6,593 nucleotides of DNA from Pseudomonadota bacterium (GTDB lineage: Bacteria; Pseudomonadota; Alphaproteobacteria; Rhizobiales; Tepidamorphaceae), in the NCBI GenBank assembly GCA_023458595.1, contig JAEWYT010000188.1, positions 1 through 6,593 of the forward strand, in the 5' to 3' direction. Positions 4,623-6,593 of the stretch are shown here, piece after piece. The translations under genes and the position numbers were made by a program. The notes beneath the pieces are model-generated. The model was not told the origin of the DNA. It did no database searches and was given only the letters and a program-made list of their open reading frames with translations. How positions within the stretch are numbered: the first letter of the stretch is position 1; every line of letters begins with the position of its first letter.

Positions 4623-5423
4623 AATTTCTGTCTTGTCCTCTTTTTCACCTTCAGCAATAAGCTTTTCAACCTCGGTCGGGTCTTCGCCGAATGTAACCAG
4701 GCTTGCCGGTAGGCCTATAAGCACCAGTGGACAGGGATTGCCGACGCCCCGTCGAACGCGATCCTCAAGCTTTCGCCAATGCGTCGTGGCGGCTCCGAAT
4801 TTGTCGCTAACGAAGTGATCTACCCAAGCATCCCGGAATGAGATCGGGTTAACCTCGCGCTCTACTCGCTTCATGACTTCCTTTTTCTGTCGGTCTGTGC
4901 GCGTGAGGCCTATCCGCTGCATATCGTCGTGACTGTCTATGTCGTTTTCGTCGACGAAGCGGCGGACCAAGGCCTTCATCTGATCCTGGAGGTCGGGGCC
5001 ACGGGTGATGATGACCCCAAGCGAAATGGCGCCATCAGCGTGCAGGCGCTTGAAGTTTTCGAGGTCGCGATCGAAGAACGGATCCTTGTTGTTCCATTCG
5101 ATTTCGAGCGCGATCGTGCCGCCCGGAAACGTGCGAATGTGGTCGATCTCGTGCGATTTCGATTCAAGAGGTCTGCCGTCGATGACTCGTTGAACAGTGA
5201 AGTTGTGTTTTCGCCATCCTTTTTTGCGAAGAGCGCGCCGCAGCCGCTGAGTTCCCTTCGTTTCACCGCCTCCGGAACCGATGATCTCCTCAATTGGCAC
5301 AGAGGAGCCAAGCAGGATTTCCTCTATCTCGCTTGCAACCGCCGGGAAATCTCCCGACAGGATGGCCTCCGCGTGAGACAGAGTCTCGATAGTGAAGCCG
5401 GATTCCTTGAGTAGATCGAACAT
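4611..5423 (-). CDS. BglII/BstYI-like type II restriction endonuclease (270 aa)
   Basis: The central region has the BglII/BstYI-type signature: SHEIDHIRTFPGGTIALEIE, then WNNKDPFFDRDLENFKRLH, then GAISLGVIITRG. Candidate metal-binding and catalytic residues are D94, E107 and E109 (numbering from ATG 5423), a PD-(D/E)xK variant where ExE replaces ExK as in BamHI-like enzymes. BglII and BstYI cleave sites centred on GATC; that specificity here is only inferred. About 90 residues precede the core, including a GSGGGETKGTQRLRRALRKKGW stretch that may contact DNA. The C-terminal 110 residues, from about NDIDSHDDMQRIG, are acidic and basic helices. GTG 5426 is possible, but GAGAGGGG is 6 bases from ATG 5423. 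AT-richer codon use matches its partner methyltransferase. Together they form a convergent restriction-modification pair. Confidence 0.88.
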   Translation of the reverse strand: MFDLLKESGFTIETLSHAEAILSGDFPAVASEIEEILLGSSVPIEEIIGSGGGETKGTQRLRRALRKKGWRKHNFTVQRVIDGRPLESKSHEIDHIRTFPGGTIALEIEWNNKDPFFDRDLENFKRLHADGAISLGVIITRGPDLQDQMKALVRRFVDENDIDSHDDMQRIGLTRTDRQKKEVMKRVEREVNPISFRDAWVDHFVSDKFGAATTHWRKLEDRVRRGVGNPCPLVLIGLPASLVTFGEDPTEVEKLIAEGEKEDKTEISVE

Positions 5424-5548
5424 CACCGTCCCCTCTCAGCCCCCGCGTACCAGACCGCGCTTCCTTGATCAAACGGGCGGCTGCCACGATGTGCATTGAC
5501 CAGATGGCTCGCTGTATGCCGGGCTCCGCCGCGCCCCCTCCCGCGACG

Positions 5549-5577
5549 TTATCCACAACCTGGCCGGGTTATGCACA
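5549..5577 (+). promoter_or_regulatory. Two DnaA-box consensus matches, same orientation
   Basis: TTATCCACA (5549-5557) and TTATGCACA (5569-5577) both match TTATNCACA exactly and lie 20 bases apart, about two helical turns. Between them AACC and GGTT frame TGGCCG. They sit about 130 bases upstream of the endonuclease gene. They could mark DnaA binding that regulates a gene or titrates DnaA; there is no AT-rich unwinding region nearby to argue for an origin. Confidence 0.5.
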
Positions 5578-5633
5578 GCCGCGCGAATTTCCCGCTCGAC
5601 GCGGGGGGCGATGAGGCGCAGGCTGATTATCGC

Positions 5634-5665
5634 GGGTCCGGAGCGGACCCTGGGTTGGCTCCCAG
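5634..5665. repeat. Two adjacent hairpins
   Basis: GGGTCC (5634-5639) pairs with GGACCC (5645-5650) over a 5-base loop. CTGGG (5650-5654) pairs with CCCAG (5661-5665) over 6 bases. The stems share base 5650, so the two structures would stack or compete in a transcript. Confidence 0.45.
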
Positions 5666-5725
5666 GGGGCTCACAAGGCCAACCGCAGCCGGGCAGCCCG
5701 CAACCCGCGCTTTCCGCGCCTGCGA

Positions 5726-5746
5726 CGGCCGAACCCCGTTCGGCCG
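5726..5746. repeat. Strong 9-bp hairpin
   Basis: CGGCCGAAC (5726-5734) and GTTCGGCCG (5738-5746) are perfect arms around CCC. There is no T-run on either side, so it is not a standard intrinsic terminator. It is the longest perfect inverted repeat I noticed in this gene-free stretch. Confidence 0.55.
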
Positions 5747-5974
5747 GACGCGGCCACCGGGAAGAGCCGCGCGGGACCGCCCGCCAGGCGACGATCGGCG
5801 CCAGCGGACCGGGCCGGTGCTTCCGTGAACGGCGGCATATCCGTTCGACGGTGGGGCTCGAAGGCCTTCGCGGGCAGGCGAGACCCCGCGCCGGGACACC
5901 GGGCGGCTCGGAAACGAGGCGTCCTGGAGACCGGTTGTTCGGGGCCCCTGGTCCGGGCCCGGCGACGAACCTTC

Positions 5975-6010
5975 GGATCGACGATCCTCGGATCGGCGAA
6001 CCATGGATCG
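5975..6010. repeat. GGATCG repeat cluster with palindrome
   Basis: GGATCG occurs at 5975, 5990 and 6005, at an exact 15-base spacing, all in the same orientation. The first copy also forms a perfect palindrome, GGATCG-A-CGATCC (5975-5987). Regular phased copies suggest a protein-binding site, but no regulator is assigned. Confidence 0.45.
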
Positions 6011-6171
6011 CTTCCGGCTCGAGACCATAGGCTCCGAGACAGGGAGGCGTTGGCCGGACCCGTCCGGTCGACGCCTTTCCTTTTTGCGCCCCTCGGCCGG
6101 GGTCCGCGCCGCGGCGAAGGCCCGCGATCGCCATGACGATGCGGTGGAAAACAATCCTAGGAAAAAAGTCC

Positions 6172-6200
6172 TTGACAGCGTGACGCTGCCCGGCTATGGT
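6172..6200 (+). promoter_or_regulatory. Strong sigma-70-like promoter
   Basis: TTGACA (6172-6177) is followed after 17 bases by TATGGT (6195-6200), in the CTTGACA...GGCTATGGT arrangement usual for vegetative alphaproteobacterial promoters. An A-rich tract (GAAAAAA, 6161-6167) lies just upstream and could act as an UP element. Transcription should start near 6206-6208. Confidence 0.75.
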
Positions 6201-6206
6201 TGCGCC

Positions 6207-6236
6207 ATGCTCGACGATTGCGCCTCGGGGCCGTGA
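6207..6236 (+). other. Possible leaderless 9-codon upstream reading frame
   Basis: ATG 6207 lies 7 bases after the -10 hexamer, so it may sit at or very near the transcript's 5' end. It reads MLDDCASGP and stops at TGA 6234-6236. A leaderless start is plausible in alphaproteobacteria, but so short a frame may be chance. Confidence 0.25.
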
Positions 6237-6302
6237 GAGGTCCCGCCGACGGCGCCGGGCGATACCCGTTTCTCCGACACGATCAGGCATGTGCGGCCGC
6301 GA

Positions 6303-6315
6303 CCGGACGGTCCGG
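6303..6315 (+). promoter_or_regulatory. Leader hairpin before the helix-turn-helix gene
   Basis: CCGGAC-G-GTCCGG is a perfect palindrome inside a longer imperfect stem (CGCGACCG around 6298-6305 with CGGTTCGCG at 6318-6326). It lies within the roughly 135-base leader, 15 bases upstream of the ribosome binding site GGGAGG (6331-6336), and could influence translation or bind a dimeric regulator. Confidence 0.4.
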
Positions 6316-6341
6316 AACGGTTCGCGTGCCGGGAGGCTCCC

Positions 6342-6593
6342 ATGCCCGCAGGAAAGTCCATGACGCCGCAGGGGCTCGCGCTCATGCGCGCGCTCTGGGA
6401 GGGCAATCCCGGCATGAGCGCCGCCGCGATCGCCGCCGTCGAAGGCGTCCATCTGAGTTCGCTCTACCGGCGCGCCTTCAGGGAGGGCTGGGTGCGCGCC
6501 CGCCGCGTGCCGGCCGCCGGTCCCGCGTCCTGCGCGCCGGCGCCGCAACCGGAACCGGCACCGGCCGCCGTGTCCGCCCCCGCGGCCGGCGGC
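6342..6593 (+). CDS. Helix-turn-helix-like protein, N-terminal part (partial, open at right edge)
   Basis: ATG 6342 is preceded by GGGAGG (6331-6336) with a 5-base spacer and stays open for all 84 codons to the window end, with strongly GC-ending codons. Residues about 8-53 (TPQGLALMRALWEGNPGMSA, then AAIAAVEGVHLSSLYRRAFREGWVRARR) resemble a helix-turn-helix of the type in GcrA-like or phage terminase small-subunit proteins: an LW-EG opening, an IAAVEGVHLSSLYRR turn and recognition helix, and a GW-R ending. After it comes a proline/alanine-rich linker (PAPQPEPAPAAVSAPAAGG). The rest is outside the window. A good promoter at 6172-6200 drives it through a structured leader. The DNA-binding role is inferred from this pattern only. 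Confidence 0.65.
   Translation, partial: MPAGKSMTPQGLALMRALWEGNPGMSAAAIAAVEGVHLSSLYRRAFREGWVRARRVPAAGPASCAPAPQPEPAPAAVSAPAAGG

Larger units (their letters stand above)
5424..6171. other. Long stretch with no convincing gene, rich in hairpins
   Basis: About 750 bases contain open frames on both strands, but these are arginine/proline/glycine-rich, lack family motifs and good ribosome sites, and the longest (minus, 5469-6548) runs antisense through the promoter and start of the next gene. What is visible: two DnaA-box matches near 5549-5577, hairpins at 5634-5650, 5650-5665, 5726-5746 and 5942-5960, and a GGATCG repeat cluster at 5975-6010. The end nearest 5424 must hold the endonuclease promoter on the minus strand; I could not assign hexamers. 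No tRNA or rRNA is seen. Confidence 0.5.

Noticed and set aside
5080..5085. GGATCC inside the endonuclease gene as evidence for its target site
   Set aside because: One GATC-type site in a gene of this length is expected by chance. By eye, a few other RGATCY sites occur in the window and AGATCT does not, which is too little to infer specificity.
4929..5414. Plus-strand 161-codon frame opposite the endonuclease
   Set aside because: It is antisense to the clear BglII/BstYI-like coding sequence and has no motif of its own.
5549..5577. A replication origin at the DnaA boxes
   Set aside because: Only two boxes are seen, there is no AT-rich unwinding element and no replication initiator gene nearby, so I report only the boxes.
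5469..6548. Minus-strand 359-codon open frame
   Set aside because: Its composition is random-looking (arginine, proline, glycine, serine), it has no recognisable motif, and it runs antisense across a strong promoter and the well-supported start of the gene at 6342. Long chance frames are common in GC-rich DNA.

Overview
The window looks like a chromosomal or large-replicon segment of a GC-rich alphaproteobacterium, probably of the Hyphomicrobiales (Methylobacterium-like). The reasons are very high GC at third codon positions in most genes, a typical DUF1127 small protein, TTGAC-type promoters with a CTATGG-like -10, and an orphan ParA ATPase. The lineage is inferred from style, not from a marker gene.

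Layout, left to right. Positions 1-300 hold the 3' end of an unrecognised gene. A DUF1127 protein (446-823) follows behind a TGC-rich palindrome, then a very small membrane protein (about 1053-1199) with its own probable terminator. On the minus strand lie a small protein with two CxxCxGxG zinc motifs (2020-2508) and, downstream of it, a ParA-family ATPase (1282-1932) with no ParB in view. A divergent intergenic region (2509-2793) carries four GTTTCCCC repeats and a promoter for a class I SAM-dependent methyltransferase (2794-3666). A conserved-looking 60-residue basic protein (3676-3858, minus) converges on that gene.

The most notable part is 3972-5423. An MT-A70-type DNA adenine methyltransferase (plus strand) and a BglII/BstYI-like type II restriction endonuclease (minus strand) converge and overlap by 12 bp at their 3' ends. 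Both use many A/T-ending codons, unlike every neighbour. This is most simply read as a horizontally acquired restriction-modification module: the methyltransferase should protect host sites that the nuclease would otherwise cut. No controller (C) gene is visible.

From about 5424 to 6170 I see no convincing gene. The stretch holds two TTATNCACA DnaA-box matches 20 bp apart, several strong GC hairpins and a GGATCG repeat cluster. A good promoter (6172-6200) then drives a leader of about 140 nt and a helix-turn-helix-like protein that runs off the right edge.
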